A stretch of 64,000 nt of DNA from JAJRAG01 sp050010535 (GCA_050010535.1 JBEKKT010000019.1:5000-68999), one strand, 5' to 3'. Counted from the first letter of the stretch, positions 43,754 through 52,502 are shown. Made by a program: numbers and translations. Notes: generated by a model from the letters alone, not told the origin.

Positions 43754-43882
43754 ACGTAAGAAATGTGAGAGAGACATAATATAATACCTGTTGAACGAGG
43801 ACCGGACCTCCTCAGAGCTGCACTCTCTTGTCGCAAGGTGCCTCTGAATGCATTTCTAGTTTGGTGTTAATGAGGGCGATAG

Positions 43883-43918
43883 AAAAAAAAAAGGAAATGG
43901 GTTTCGGCAGGAAAGCCG
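43883..43918 (-). terminator. Hairpin and T10 terminator of the 66-residue Cys protein gene
   Basis: On the minus strand CGGC-TTTCCT-GCCG (43905-43918) is followed by AAACCCATTTCC and then ten T residues (43883-43892), about 150 bases after the stop at 44069. The T-run is the strongest in the window. The remaining 43919-44068 sequence shows no gene. Confidence 0.55.
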
Positions 43919-44068
43919 ATTGAAGCAGAAAGTGCGTTATTGAGCGATTTTCTGTGCCGACCGGCTAGACGTAGTTACAAATCTGGGCGGAGGCGAACGC
44001 CCATCCTTGTTGCCGCAAGAGAAGATCGGAGTCTCCTCTGTGGATGGACTATTTGGGTCAGTCGAGCA

Positions 44069-44269
44069 TCAAGGTTTCGATGCAATTCTCATCTGACCCG
44101 ACCGGTCGACGATCTTAGCCAGGTGAACCAGCGTGGCGAGACCGCGATACTCACAGACCATCCCACTGACAAGGCAGTTGTCGCAGGTGAGATTACGCAG
44201 AGTCTCCTCGTCTGCTCCGTAAGCGTCGAAAGTGCAGCCATCTGGGCGCATCGATTCTTTCGTGTTCAT
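44069..44269 (-). CDS. 66-residue cysteine-containing protein of unknown function
   Basis: A GTATATATTG element at 44299-44308 predicts transcription start near 44277, eight bases before ATG 44269. The protein reads MNTKESMRPDGCTFDAYGAD, then EETLRNLTCDNCLVSGMVCE and a C-terminal helix with basic residues (ATLVHLAKIVDRSGQMRIAS). Four cysteines (C12, and C-x2-C-x6-C) could bind a metal. Upstream in-frame extension overlaps the divergent FtsZ-like gene and is not needed. It is divergently transcribed from the FtsZ-like gene with about 190 bases between starts. Confidence 0.65.
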   Translation of the reverse strand: MNTKESMRPDGCTFDAYGADEETLRNLTCDNCLVSGMVCEYRGLATLVHLAKIVDRSGQMRIASKP

Positions 44270-44298
44270 GGTGATCGACTGCTCCAGTATTGCTGCGC

Positions 44299-44308
44299 GT
44301 ATATATTG
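44299..44308 (-). promoter_or_regulatory. TATA box of the 66-residue Cys protein gene
   Basis: GTATATATTG (minus-strand CAATATATAC) is about 35 bases from the ATG at 44269 and is the main reason for calling that small gene. Confidence 0.55.
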
Positions 44309-44459
44309 TTGACACCGAACGGCGTGACCGGCGGCGTAGGAACAAGTGAGTCGTCTCCCCCCCCACATGATTGCCTCAAGAGCGAATCTATCAAATGCTG
44401 AGATTCCCGGATTTATCACGGAAAAAGGTTTATCAGCTGTGTCAGGATAGACCTTGGTG

Positions 44460-45389
44460 ATGCGTCCTGAGCAGCTCCCTCTAGGAAACGGCGAAAGGAA
44501 GACGAGGCCGAAGATCAAAGTGGTGGGAGTTGGGGGAGCGGGGTGCAATGCCGTTGCAAGCTCTTGTTTCGAGAGCGTCAGCATTTGTACGGTCGCCGAG
44601 CATTTCAAGCGCCTCCGCACTCACAGGACGATACTACTGAGCGAGGAGCAGTTGCTTTTCATGAGGGACACGCCGCTGCAAATGATTGCATCTATCGACT
44701 ACGACTGGAAGGACCTCGTCAGGGATACTATCGGCGAGGCGGACATGATATTTCTTTTCACTGGTCTCGGTGGGGAGACTGGAAGCTTTGTGACGCCGAT
44801 CGTGGCTCAGATATGCAGGAAGCTCTGCCGGATGGTCGTCGCCTCAATCGCACTCCCATTCTCTGTCGAGGGGTCGCAGAGGAAGAAGGTGGCGATAGGC
44901 GGGCTGTCCCATCTCCTCGGGACGTCCGACATGGCGATAACCTACCCGAACGACTCTCTTCTCAAGATTGCCCCGAATCTTCCGCTCGTGAGCGCCTTCA
45001 GCGTGATGGATAGCTTAATGATGATCCCTCCTGCAGAGATAGAGAAAGTGATCACTGTAGAGGGCATCCATGTCCTGCGGACCAGCTTCGCTGGCGCCAA
45101 GCACACGAGGTTTGGAATCGGTGTCGGGGAGGGGGACGAAAGGGAGCTAAAGGCAGTGTATGAGGCGTTCAAATCGCCCTGGTTCAATTTCGATCTCTCG
45201 AATGTCGGCGTCGCGATGGTCATAGCTTCTGCATCCGATATCGACGAATCGACGGTCCGGAAGGTGGTCGGGGACGTGTCCTATCGCCTGCCGGACTCGA
45301 AAGTATTCTACGCTGGAAGGTCGGATCAGTCCCTTGGGGACAAGCTGAGAGTCTCTCTGCTGCTCGGCCAGGCGGGAAATCAGGCATAG
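44460..45389 (+). CDS. Divergent FtsZ/tubulin-like protein
   Basis: A TTTATC box at 44429-44434 places transcription start next to ATG 44460, so I prefer it over the TTG/GTG just upstream (309 residues). It keeps the FtsZ G-rich first loop IKVVGVGGAGCNAVASS, the T4 region as FLFTGLGGETGSFVTPIVA (FtsZ has GGGTGTG), and the later core GIGVGEGDERELKAVYEAF. The NTD/T3 region and the T7 NxDxxD catalytic loop are not recognisable (SAFSVMDSLMMIPPAEIEKV). It is therefore a non-canonical FtsZ-family member that may bind GTP weakly or not hydrolyse it, and it is distinct from the division FtsZ. Confidence 0.88.
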   Translation: MRPEQLPLGNGERKTRPKIKVVGVGGAGCNAVASSCFESVSICTVAEHFKRLRTHRTILLSEEQLLFMRDTPLQMIASIDYDWKDLVRDTIGEADMIFLFTGLGGETGSFVTPIVAQICRKLCRMVVASIALPFSVEGSQRKKVAIGGLSHLLGTSDMAITYPNDSLLKIAPNLPLVSAFSVMDSLMMIPPAEIEKVITVEGIHVLRTSFAGAKHTRFGIGVGEGDERELKAVYEAFKSPWFNFDLSNVGVAMVIASASDIDESTVRKVVGDVSYRLPDSKVFYAGRSDQSLGDKLRVSLLLGQAGNQA

Positions 45390-45422
45390 TCTCTCTCGGT
45401 CAGCATATGTTTGACATGTTCT

Positions 45423-46217
45423 CTATTCGTCTACCAAGATATCCCTCGGCGCTCCGGCGAATCTCACGAGGGCGCGGGCCTCTAAGAAGTGGAGCTCTCC
45501 GGGAATGACAAGGGCGTGGAGGGGTGGTCCCAGGTCCACTGAGACAATGTCCTGCGGATATCCACCGATGATCCGCTCGGTCTCGGAACCTATTCTGGCC
45601 CCAGCGCAGACAAGCGTCCGGTTACCGATCAGCCTCTTGCCGATCCTCTGCTCGGCCTCGATCAACCATCGTGTCCCTTCCGCAGCCGTCATGTATCTAG
45701 CCTCCTGCTCCTTTATGTCCAGCAGCACCAATGTGTGAAGACCTCTATCTCTGTTGTCGAGTATATTGTCGTACGGACTGGAGGGTTGATAACCCGGCTC
45801 GGCGAAAGGCAATGTAACAGTCCTGCCGAACTTATATGGCTGCAGCCCGAAGGCGGTGGCACATGCGGTCTGGATAGATGCGCCATGGATGAGCTTGGTC
45901 CGTATGCCGGCCTCGGTCGCTCTCAGTCTGACATCTATGTGGGTCGTGGCCACCATCGGATCTCCAGCGGTCACGAAGGCCACCTTTGACCCTTTCGCTG
46001 CCTCTACGACCGCGTCCCCCTCCTCTACGTCTTTTCTGGTGAGGACTGTGACCTCCTTGTTGATCATCTTTTCCAAATCCTGAACTGATGAATCGATCAT
46101 CTTCGATGTGAAAAACTCCGCGAACACCCGATCGCACCCCTCTAGCGCTTTGAGCGCTCTCAAGCTCATGTCCTCAGGGCCGCCGAGCCCTAAACCAACA
46201 AATATCAATTCGCCCAA
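45423..46217 (-). CDS. dphB: Diphthine synthase DphB
   Basis: This S-adenosylmethionine-dependent methyltransferase methylates the modified His of elongation factor 2 on the way to diphthamide. The 264-residue protein starts at TTG 46217 and has LIFVGLGLGGPEDMSLRALK, DRVFAEFFTSKMI, AFVTAGDPMVATTHIDVRLR (SAM site), IHGASIQTACATAFGLQPYK and VCAGARIGSETERIIGG. Its start is nine bases from the trm5 start on the opposite strand, so each promoter lies within the other's coding region. Confidence 0.96.
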   Translation of the reverse strand: MGELIFVGLGLGGPEDMSLRALKALEGCDRVFAEFFTSKMIDSSVQDLEKMINKEVTVLTRKDVEEGDAVVEAAKGSKVAFVTAGDPMVATTHIDVRLRATEAGIRTKLIHGASIQTACATAFGLQPYKFGRTVTLPFAEPGYQPSSPYDNILDNRDRGLHTLVLLDIKEQEARYMTAAEGTRWLIEAEQRIGKRLIGNRTLVCAGARIGSETERIIGGYPQDIVSVDLGPPLHALVIPGELHFLEARALVRFAGAPRDILVDE

Positions 46218-46226
46218 TGCATCACC

Positions 46227-47258
46227 GTGCGTTCCTGGTGCGTCAGGGTCCCGAGGGATAAAGGGGAATCGATGCGTAAAAAGCTTTTACAGCTCGGAAA
46301 GCTGGACAATTCCCTCAAGATCAGAAGGGAGGGCGACATGGTCATCCTTCCCATCCTATTTCCAGTCCTCGAGGACCTAGGCGTCGATCAGCGCTACGAT
46401 GTCGCAGAGGGGAACTTCGAAGAGAGGAGCTCTCCGGAGGGCGACTACAGGAAGAACGTCAAGATTCCTGGTCAATTGATTAGGTTTCTACCGACATCGT
46501 TCGACGTGGTTGGCGATATCGCGATAGTCCGCCTTCCAGAGGAGATGATATCATACAAGATCGCGATCGGAGAGGCACTAGTCTCGACGTTTCCTAGGCT
46601 GAGAACGATCGCTATCGACAAGGGAGTAAGAGGGGAAGTGAGGATCAGAGACCTGGAGGTCATCTCGGGGGACGATTCGACCGAGACCGTCCATGTCGAG
46701 TACGGCCTTAGGCTGAAGGTCGACCTTCGCAAAGCGTACTTCAACCCGAGACTCGCGTCGGAGCGTCACAGGGTCGCCTCACAAGTGAGGAAGGGAGAGA
46801 TTATTATCGATATGTTCGCCGGCGTCGGCCCTTTCTCTATGATGATCGCCAAGTACGCCGAGCCCAAGATTGTGTACGCAATCGATCTGAACATGGATGC
46901 TGTGGAATACTTGAAGAACAACATTATGTTGAACAGGGTCAAGAACGTCGTACCTATCTTGGGGGACGCGAGAGAGATCCTCCCGACTCTTCCTCGGCCA
47001 GACAGGATGATAATGAATCTTCCCCATTCTGCCAGGGAGTTCCTTCCGGACGCTCTTCAGCGGTTAAGGTCTGGCGGAACAATTCATTTCTATTTCGTGT
47101 GTGAAAGGTCCTCGGGCAAAGAGACGATATCGGCGGTCGAGTCCCAGGCCCAGGAATTGGGAAAGTCCATAGTCGTATCGAGGATGGAGGAATTGAAGAC
47201 CTACTCCCCATCATCGAGCGTTTTCTCCGCCGACATTGTTCTTGTCGATGGGGGCTAG
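46227..47258 (+). CDS. trm5: tRNA (guanine(37)-N1)-methyltransferase Trm5
   Basis: This methylates G37 of tRNA and, in archaea, starts wyosine synthesis. The 343-residue protein begins at GTG 46227. Its first residues (SWCVRVPRDKGESMRKK) form the Trm5 D1 domain, so ATG 46272 would remove conserved sequence. The methyltransferase core has YFNPRLASERHRVASQV, GEIIIDMFAGVGPFSMMIAK (SAM loop), YAIDLNMDAVEYLKNNI, and the catalytic NLPH variant of NPPY. AAATATC at 46199-46205 predicts a leaderless start. It overlaps dcd by 48 bases, tail to tail. Confidence 0.95.
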   Translation: MRSWCVRVPRDKGESMRKKLLQLGKLDNSLKIRREGDMVILPILFPVLEDLGVDQRYDVAEGNFEERSSPEGDYRKNVKIPGQLIRFLPTSFDVVGDIAIVRLPEEMISYKIAIGEALVSTFPRLRTIAIDKGVRGEVRIRDLEVISGDDSTETVHVEYGLRLKVDLRKAYFNPRLASERHRVASQVRKGEIIIDMFAGVGPFSMMIAKYAEPKIVYAIDLNMDAVEYLKNNIMLNRVKNVVPILGDAREILPTLPRPDRMIMNLPHSAREFLPDALQRLRSGGTIHFYFVCERSSGKETISAVESQAQELGKSIVVSRMEELKTYSPSSSVFSADIVLVDGG

Positions 47259-47726
47259 CGTTATTCCTTGCTGCCCTTGGTAGTGGCCGCTTCTCTTCTC
47301 ATAAGAGAGGGACACAGGGCCGCTCATTCTCTCAAATACTATCTGGACGAAACGAGTTCCTATGGGTATCTCTACATGTGAGTCTGACGCGTTGAAGGCG
47401 GTAAATGTGAGGGTTCCCCGGAATCCGGCGTCGACCTTTCCAAGACCGACGATGATCCCCTTCCTGATCCATGTCGTTCTGGTCCATAGCTGGCCTGCGA
47501 TGTCGTCGGGTAACCTGACGAATTCAAGGGTGCCTACGAAGAACATCTTTTGGGGAGGGATCCTCGCGACACCCTCGTTCCACGATGCGCCGCAGCTCGG
47601 GACCGAAATCTCGGAGACCCTCAGGTCGTAACCGTTCGGCGTAAGGCAGTCCATGGAGAAGGCGTCTACACCTAGTTTGCCAGATTTGACTAGTTCAAGG
47701 ATCTCGTGATCAGGTATGATGCACAT
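47211..47726 (-). CDS. dcd: dCTP deaminase / dUTPase-family protein Dcd
   Basis: This deaminates dCTP to dUTP (bifunctional forms also make dUMP). The 171-residue protein has NGYDLRVSEISVPSC, RTTWIRKGIIVGLGKVDAGF, TLTFTAFNASDSHVEIPIGT, FVQIVFERMSGP and the C-terminal SGHYQGQQGITLAP loop that closes over the nucleotide. The conserved motifs fit archaeal Dcd. The convergent 48-base overlap with trm5 lies in the C-terminal tail. Confidence 0.93.
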   Translation of the reverse strand: MCIIPDHEILELVKSGKLGVDAFSMDCLTPNGYDLRVSEISVPSCGASWNEGVARIPPQKMFFVGTLEFVRLPDDIAGQLWTRTTWIRKGIIVGLGKVDAGFRGTLTFTAFNASDSHVEIPIGTRFVQIVFERMSGPVSLSYEKRSGHYQGQQGITLAPIDKNNVGGENAR

Positions 47727-47781
47727 GCGTGTGTAATGACGTTCACGGTCTAAAAGCGATTCTAATAAGAACCCGCAGAGA

Positions 47782-49965
47782 TCATTCTCGGATCGCGTTC
47801 AATGCTATCGCGCACTGTCCAGTCGATATTCCTCCGTCCCCGTTCGGAACGGCGTCGTGTATCGCGAACTCGAAACCCCTGGCCTTGACGAGCTGACCTG
47901 TGAGCATTGATATTGTATGATTGTACGAGACTCCACCTGTCAGACCGATCGTCTTAATCCCGACTTTCTCAGCCTCCTCGCTAGCTATGTCCACAAGTCC
48001 CGATAGTAGCGTTCCTATGAAGCCGCAAACCATGTCGTCGGTCCTCCCCTTTGTCTGAAGAAGCTGCCCGAACAAAGGCAGTGTCATGATAGTATTGCCT
48101 TCCCTCTCTAGATCGAAGTCGTGAATCTCACTACCCATCTTCATATGTCTCTCGAGCTTCATCGCTGGCTCGCCGTCGTAAGTCCGGGTGCGACAGATAT
48201 CGAAATAGCATGATAGTGCGTCGAGAACCCTTCCAAAGCTAGTTGTCATGGGGCTCTTAGGGAGCATCTTCCTCAGGACGTTCGCGTCCTTTTCGTCGAA
48301 GTAGTGGGTCTCTGCCCCGACGAGTTCGGAGATCGCGAAAACGAGCCTCCTGGGATCTCTCACAGCCATCTCACCCCCTAGCATAGGTAATGGCTGCAAA
48401 CGACCGACCCGCTCGTATCCGCCGAAATCTGCGCGTAGGACCTCTCCTCCCCAGGACGTCCCGTCATCGCCGTATCCCGTACCGTCCAGCGTGAGTGCCA
48501 ATATCTCATCGATGTGCGCGTCCACCATGAGGGATGCCGCGTGCGCCCAATGGTGCTGGACCTCGATCAAGTCTGACCCCCAGGTCTCTGCAAGCTTTCT
48601 CCCCAGCCTCCTTGTCGAATATCCTGGGTGGAGATCGATCCCTATTGCCTGGACGTTGTTTACTCCGAGAAGTTTCCTCTGATAGACGAGAGAGGACTCG
48701 AGGAATTCGATGACACCTGCGGAACCGCCATCACCGATGTGCTGCGTCTGGAATATCTTGCCATCATGCCCGACCGCTCCGGTGATGTTCTCCTGCGCCC
48801 CCAAGCCGATTGCATTCCCCCTGGACCGAAACTCGATGCCGGAGGGTATGTGCCCTCTCGATTTCCTGAGGAAGTACGTCTTGTCGTCGAAGGCTCTGAC
48901 GACGGAGTCGTCGCACCTGTTGATGATCTCCCTGTCATGTAGCAGGTGGCACTCGGCTTTGAGCGACATCGCGTCCTCGTCCCTCAGGACCATCGGTTCC
49001 CCGGGCACGTTCGCCGAAGTCATTACGAGCGCATCCTCCCTCAGATGATGAAAGAGTATGTGATGCATACCTGTGTAAGGGAGGAAGGCACCTATGTTGC
49101 CCAGGCCTGGGGAGATCAGTTCGGTCGTCGCCGAGTCCTCCTTCTTGATGAGTACGACGGGTCTGTGCGGGGAGTTCAGGAGCTTCCTTTCGAAATCTGA
49201 TGGCTCTCCGTACTGCTCCACCGCGTTCAGATCGCGGAACATGACCGCGAATGGCTTCTCCTTCCTTCCGTACCACTTCCTAAGTCTTGGAAGGGTCTCG
49301 AGAGTGCAGCATATGTGCATCCCTCCCCAGCTCTTCGCGACCCCTATGGCGCCGTCTTGCATCATCTCCGCGAATCGTCTTATCGGATCTCCATCGATCC
49401 GCTGACCGTTGCAATCGAGAAGATTGTAGCGGGGGCCGCATCTCGGACAGGAGATCGTCTGATGGTGGAACCGCCGGTCGATGGGATTCGCGTACTCTCT
49501 TGTGCAGTCCTCGCACATCTCGAACGCTCTCATCGAAGTGCCAGCTCGGTCGTAGGGGAGGTCGTCGATGACGGTGAACCTGGCACCACAATCAGTGCAA
49601 TTGGTGAAAGGATACATGTACCGTCTGTTGTCTGGATCGAAGACTTCATTTCTGCATCGTTCGCACAGCGCGACGTCGTTCGGAATGGAGACCCCCCTCT
49701 GTCCGCTCTGGCTCTGAACGATCCTGAATCCCTGGCTCGTTTTCGTCACAGACCCTTCATGTATCTCGATTCTGTCCAAGCGGGCGAGGGGAGGGAGTTC
49801 CGCCCTCAGTCTCCCAATGAACTCCTCGGAGTCTCCGTCGATCTCGATGACAACGTTCGACCCGTTATTCTGGACGAAACCTGAGAGGCCCATAGATGCC
49901 GCCAGCCTATAGACTGTCGGTCTGAACCCGACGCCTTGGACGACCCCATATATCACTATTCTCAT
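47782..49965 (-). CDS. hypF: Carbamoyltransferase HypF (hydrogenase maturation)
   Basis: HypF makes the thiocyanate on HypE from carbamoyl phosphate, the source of the cyanide ligands of NiFe-hydrogenase. The 727-residue protein has the N-terminal acylphosphatase domain (VIYGVVQGVGFRPTVYRLA), two zinc fingers (CERCRNEVFDPDNRR, CTDCGARF; CEDCTREYANP, CPRCGPRY), a YrdC-like domain (about 195-370) and a Kae1-like C-terminal domain (QHHWAHAASLMVDAHIDEIL, LTLDGTGYGDDGTSWGGEVL). A box at 49989-49996 predicts a leaderless start. No other hyp or hydrogenase gene is in the window. Confidence 0.96.
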   Translation of the reverse strand: MRIVIYGVVQGVGFRPTVYRLAASMGLSGFVQNNGSNVVIEIDGDSEEFIGRLRAELPPLARLDRIEIHEGSVTKTSQGFRIVQSQSGQRGVSIPNDVALCERCRNEVFDPDNRRYMYPFTNCTDCGARFTVIDDLPYDRAGTSMRAFEMCEDCTREYANPIDRRFHHQTISCPRCGPRYNLLDCNGQRIDGDPIRRFAEMMQDGAIGVAKSWGGMHICCTLETLPRLRKWYGRKEKPFAVMFRDLNAVEQYGEPSDFERKLLNSPHRPVVLIKKEDSATTELISPGLGNIGAFLPYTGMHHILFHHLREDALVMTSANVPGEPMVLRDEDAMSLKAECHLLHDREIINRCDDSVVRAFDDKTYFLRKSRGHIPSGIEFRSRGNAIGLGAQENITGAVGHDGKIFQTQHIGDGGSAGVIEFLESSLVYQRKLLGVNNVQAIGIDLHPGYSTRRLGRKLAETWGSDLIEVQHHWAHAASLMVDAHIDEILALTLDGTGYGDDGTSWGGEVLRADFGGYERVGRLQPLPMLGGEMAVRDPRRLVFAISELVGAETHYFDEKDANVLRKMLPKSPMTTSFGRVLDALSCYFDICRTRTYDGEPAMKLERHMKMGSEIHDFDLEREGNTIMTLPLFGQLLQTKGRTDDMVCGFIGTLLSGLVDIASEEAEKVGIKTIGLTGGVSYNHTISMLTGQLVKARGFEFAIHDAVPNGDGGISTGQCAIALNAIRE

Positions 49966-50069
49966 GCGAACCTGTCCAAGCAGCGGGCATATTTATCTCT
50001 TTGGAGTGGGGGGTTTGAACGACAAGCTATTAAGAATGTTAGAAGGATACTGAAGCAAGGGTTGAGCAA

Positions 50070-50453
50070 ATGAGTCTCGTACCTGAGAGTCTGCGCTACA
50101 CGAAAGATCATGAGTGGGTGAAGTCAGAAGGAGAAACGGCAAGGGTGGGAATAACGGATCACGCTCAGCATGAGCTTACTGACATAGTGTTTGTCGAGTT
50201 GCCGAAGATCGGGAAGAAGGTGAAGCAGGGAGAGGTCCTCGGCGTTGTGGAAAGCGTTAAAACGGTCGCGGACGTGTACAGTCCCGTATCTGGCGTGGTA
50301 ACTGAAGCCAACTCGGATCTCAACGATAACCCACAACTCCTGAACGAGTCTCCTTACGAGAAGGGCTGGTTCGCTCTCATCGGAATGGAAGACCCATCCG
50401 AAGTAGCCCGGCTCATGGATGCGACGGCATACAAGAAGATGATGAACGAGTGA
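50070..50453 (+). CDS. gcvH: Glycine cleavage system H protein
   Basis: A 127-residue lipoyl-domain carrier. RYTKDHEWVKSEGETARVGI, then HELTDIVFVELPKIGKKVKQ and VLGVVESVKTVADVYSPVSG show the lipoylated Lys in ESVKT. The C-terminus DNPQLLNESPYEKGWFALI is the standard H-protein end. It shuttles the aminomethyl group between P and T proteins, or acts as a lipoate carrier. The P, T and L proteins are not nearby. Confidence 0.95.
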   Translation: MSLVPESLRYTKDHEWVKSEGETARVGITDHAQHELTDIVFVELPKIGKKVKQGEVLGVVESVKTVADVYSPVSGVVTEANSDLNDNPQLLNESPYEKGWFALIGMEDPSEVARLMDATAYKKMMNE

Positions 50454-50484
50454 GCCGTCGATCTAAAGAACACCGCTATGGCCG

Positions 50485-51090
50485 ATGCCTGAAGGTGTGT
50501 CAGAAAGCCTTGAATATCATCCCTTGACAGTCGTTCCTGTATTCTCCAACGAGCCGGGGAGGCTCGAGGCAATCATGACCAGATTTGCCCCAGCTACGTT
50601 CGCCCTAGGCTACCACAAGAAACTGGCACGTAAAACAGTCCTCACAGGAAATGAGATGGTGATAGATTTCGGATCCGGCTCAGGAATGGGGGCAAGGTAT
50701 CTAGCTAAGGAGCTTTCAAAGGGTGACGGACACCTGACCTGCGTCGACATCTCCGGGGTCTGAATCGAGATGACGAAGAAGAGGATCAGGTTCTTTTCTA
50801 ATATTGACTACAGGCTCGACGATATGTCAATATTGGAGGTCGGCGACAAATTGTACGACGTCGTCGTCTCTTTCGTCCTGTACGAAATGGATACACACGA
50901 TAGGCCAATCATCGTTAACGAACTCGCCAGGAAATTTGATCCCGGCATACGAATCGTGACAAAGGAGCCGACAAAGAGCCATCATGGCATTGACCCGAAC
51001 GACATCCGTTTTCTCATGAGCAGCGCCAGTCTGAAGGAGGTTGAAAGCGCTTCCCTCAAAGGTGGATTCGATGCCACACATCTCAAGTGA
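50485..51090 (+). pseudogene. Class I SAM-dependent methyltransferase interrupted by an in-frame stop
   Basis: Two consecutive pieces lie in the same frame, separated by TGA at 50761-50763. The first ends VIDFGSGSGMGARYLAKELS then HLTCVDISGV; the second begins IEMTKKRIRFFSNIDYRLDD and continues DKLYDVVVSFVLYEMDTHDR. In the usual pattern DISxxWIxxxKKRL a Trp sits at the stop, so TGG to TGA is the likely mutation. The C-terminal end (EVESASLKGGFDATHLK) may also be slightly short. The SAM motif I GSGSGMG is intact. The enzyme's substrate is unknown. Confidence 0.78.
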
Positions 51091-51166
51091 TTTCTCTGCC
51101 CTCCACGTGTCTCTAATGGAAGGGTTTTTTTAGCATCTCGCTCCACTATTCGGTGCGGTGTACTGA

Positions 51167-51697
51167 ATGGAGTCCAATATTGAGAAGATAGGAAGAGGAC
51201 CTCTGGAGGCAGTGAGTGTAATCCCGCCGGGACCGGTCGTGCTCGTCGCGGTTGGAGAGAAGGAGAGGGATGTTCTCGCAGTAGGAATGTTCAACGTTTT
51301 CTCGTTCCGGCCTCCGATTGTGGGAATCGCCGTGACCGCATCGAGATACAGCTACAAGCTCCTGGACGAATCTCCCGATTTCTCGATCAACATTCCCGGG
51401 AGAGACCTGATCGACAAAGTCAATTGCTGCGGCTCGAAATCCGGCAAGAGCGCGGACAAGTTCAAGGAGTGCGGTCTGACCGCCGTTCCGGGGAAGAGGA
51501 TCAGATCGCCTTCTGTCGGAGAGTGCTTGATGAACATCGAGTGCAAGAAACTGGAGTATTTCGAGAAGGGCGACCACATCTGGTTCCTGGGGCAGATTGC
51601 GCACGCCGAGGTCGCTGCTGACTACGACCACTCAAAGGTCCTTCTGTACCGTGACGGAGAGTTCTGGGGAATAGCTGAGAGCTTGAAGAAAGAGTGA
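51167..51697 (+). CDS. Flavin reductase-like (FMN-binding split barrel) protein, paralogue 1
   Basis: A 176-residue protein with PPGPVVLVAVGEKERDVLAV, then FSFRPPIVGIAVTASRYSYK, FSINIPGRDLIDKVNCCG and SGKSADKFKECGLTAVPGK. This pattern belongs to the flavin reductase family and the archaeal flavoredoxin-like branch, which bind FMN and reduce flavin or disulfide/metal partners. It is about half identical by eye to the gene at 52645 (both have the FSINIPG, SGxxxDKFKE and ECKK blocks), so the two arose by duplication. The MTA phosphorylase gene lies between them on the other strand. Confidence 0.9.
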   Translation: MESNIEKIGRGPLEAVSVIPPGPVVLVAVGEKERDVLAVGMFNVFSFRPPIVGIAVTASRYSYKLLDESPDFSINIPGRDLIDKVNCCGSKSGKSADKFKECGLTAVPGKRIRSPSVGECLMNIECKKLEYFEKGDHIWFLGQIAHAEVAADYDHSKVLLYRDGEFWGIAESLKKE

Positions 51698-51704
51698 CGT
51701 CTTC

Positions 51705-52502
51705 TCATTCTCCCGCAGATTCCAGTGACTTCGAACAGCTGCATTTCCTTCTTTCTGCCGGTATCTTCGGAATCCCGTTTGTGACGAGCCTCCTTATCTT
51801 GTCTACGTTTTCCGCCATGGTCTTGATGACGGTCTCCGCGTTGACCGGCTTCTCAGCCCAGACGTCGTAGTCAGTGATCATGGCCAGGCTAACGTAGCAC
51901 ATCTCCTGCTCAATCGCGAGCTGGCACTCGGGTACGAGGGTCATACCGATGATGTCCGCGAAGGTTCGGAACATCCTGCTCTCGGCCCTCGTCGAGAATC
52001 TTGGTCCTTCGATACAGACATAGGTGCCTGAGGACTTGATCGGTATCCTGAGCCTCTTTCCCTCCTTAATGAAGACGTCTCTAAGCTCGGGACAGAACGG
52101 ATCGGCGGCGCTTACGTGCATGGTTTTCGGTCCGTCGTAGAATGTGCAATCCCTCCTCTTTGTGAAGTCTATGAACTGATCGACGACGACGATTTCGCCG
52201 GGGTTGAACTTTTCCTGCAGAGAGCCGACCGCGCAAGGTGAGATGACCTTTTCGACTCCCAACTGCTTCAGCGCCCAGATATTGGCGCGATAGTTGACTG
52301 CGTGTGGTGGGTAGACGTGCCCTTCTCCATGTCTAGGCAGAAACGCGACGGCTATGCCCGACTGTTTCACAATCTGGATATCCCCGGACGGCTCGCCGAA
52401 AGGCGTGGACATCTTGATGACCTCCTCGCAATCCAGCTGCTCAGTGTCATACACCCCCGTCCCGCCGATAATCGCTATCCTCGCTTTGCTCTTGCCCTTC
52501 AT
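51705..52502 (-). CDS. mtnP: S-methyl-5'-thioadenosine phosphorylase
   Basis: This splits 5'-methylthioadenosine with phosphate to adenine and methylthioribose-1-phosphate. The frame extends to 52574, but the box TCTATATCC at 52532-52540 places transcription start near 52510, so ATG 52502 is right (265 residues). Motifs: AIIGGTGVYDTEQL, TPFGEPSGDIQIV, FLPRHGEGHVYPPHAVNYRA, CAVGSLQEKFNPGEIVVVDQ and TYVCIEGPRFSTRAESRMF. The motif choice (PPHAVNYRAN) favours MTA over purine nucleoside phosphorylase, but mixed specificity is possible. Confidence 0.94.
   Translation of the reverse strand: MKGKSKARIAIIGGTGVYDTEQLDCEEVIKMSTPFGEPSGDIQIVKQSGIAVAFLPRHGEGHVYPPHAVNYRANIWALKQLGVEKVISPCAVGSLQEKFNPGEIVVVDQFIDFTKRRDCTFYDGPKTMHVSAADPFCPELRDVFIKEGKRLRIPIKSSGTYVCIEGPRFSTRAESRMFRTFADIIGMTLVPECQLAIEQEMCYVSLAMITDYDVWAEKPVNAETVIKTMAENVDKIRRLVTNGIPKIPAERRKCSCSKSLESAGE

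Noticed and set aside
44069..44620. 183-residue minus-strand frame starting at 44620
   Set aside because: Its first two-thirds run antisense through the FtsZ-like gene; only the part from 44269 has a promoter and sensible composition.
50761..50763. TGA read as pyrrolysine, selenocysteine or Trp
   Set aside because: TGA is the normal stop of many genes in the window and no SECIS-like element was seen nearby.
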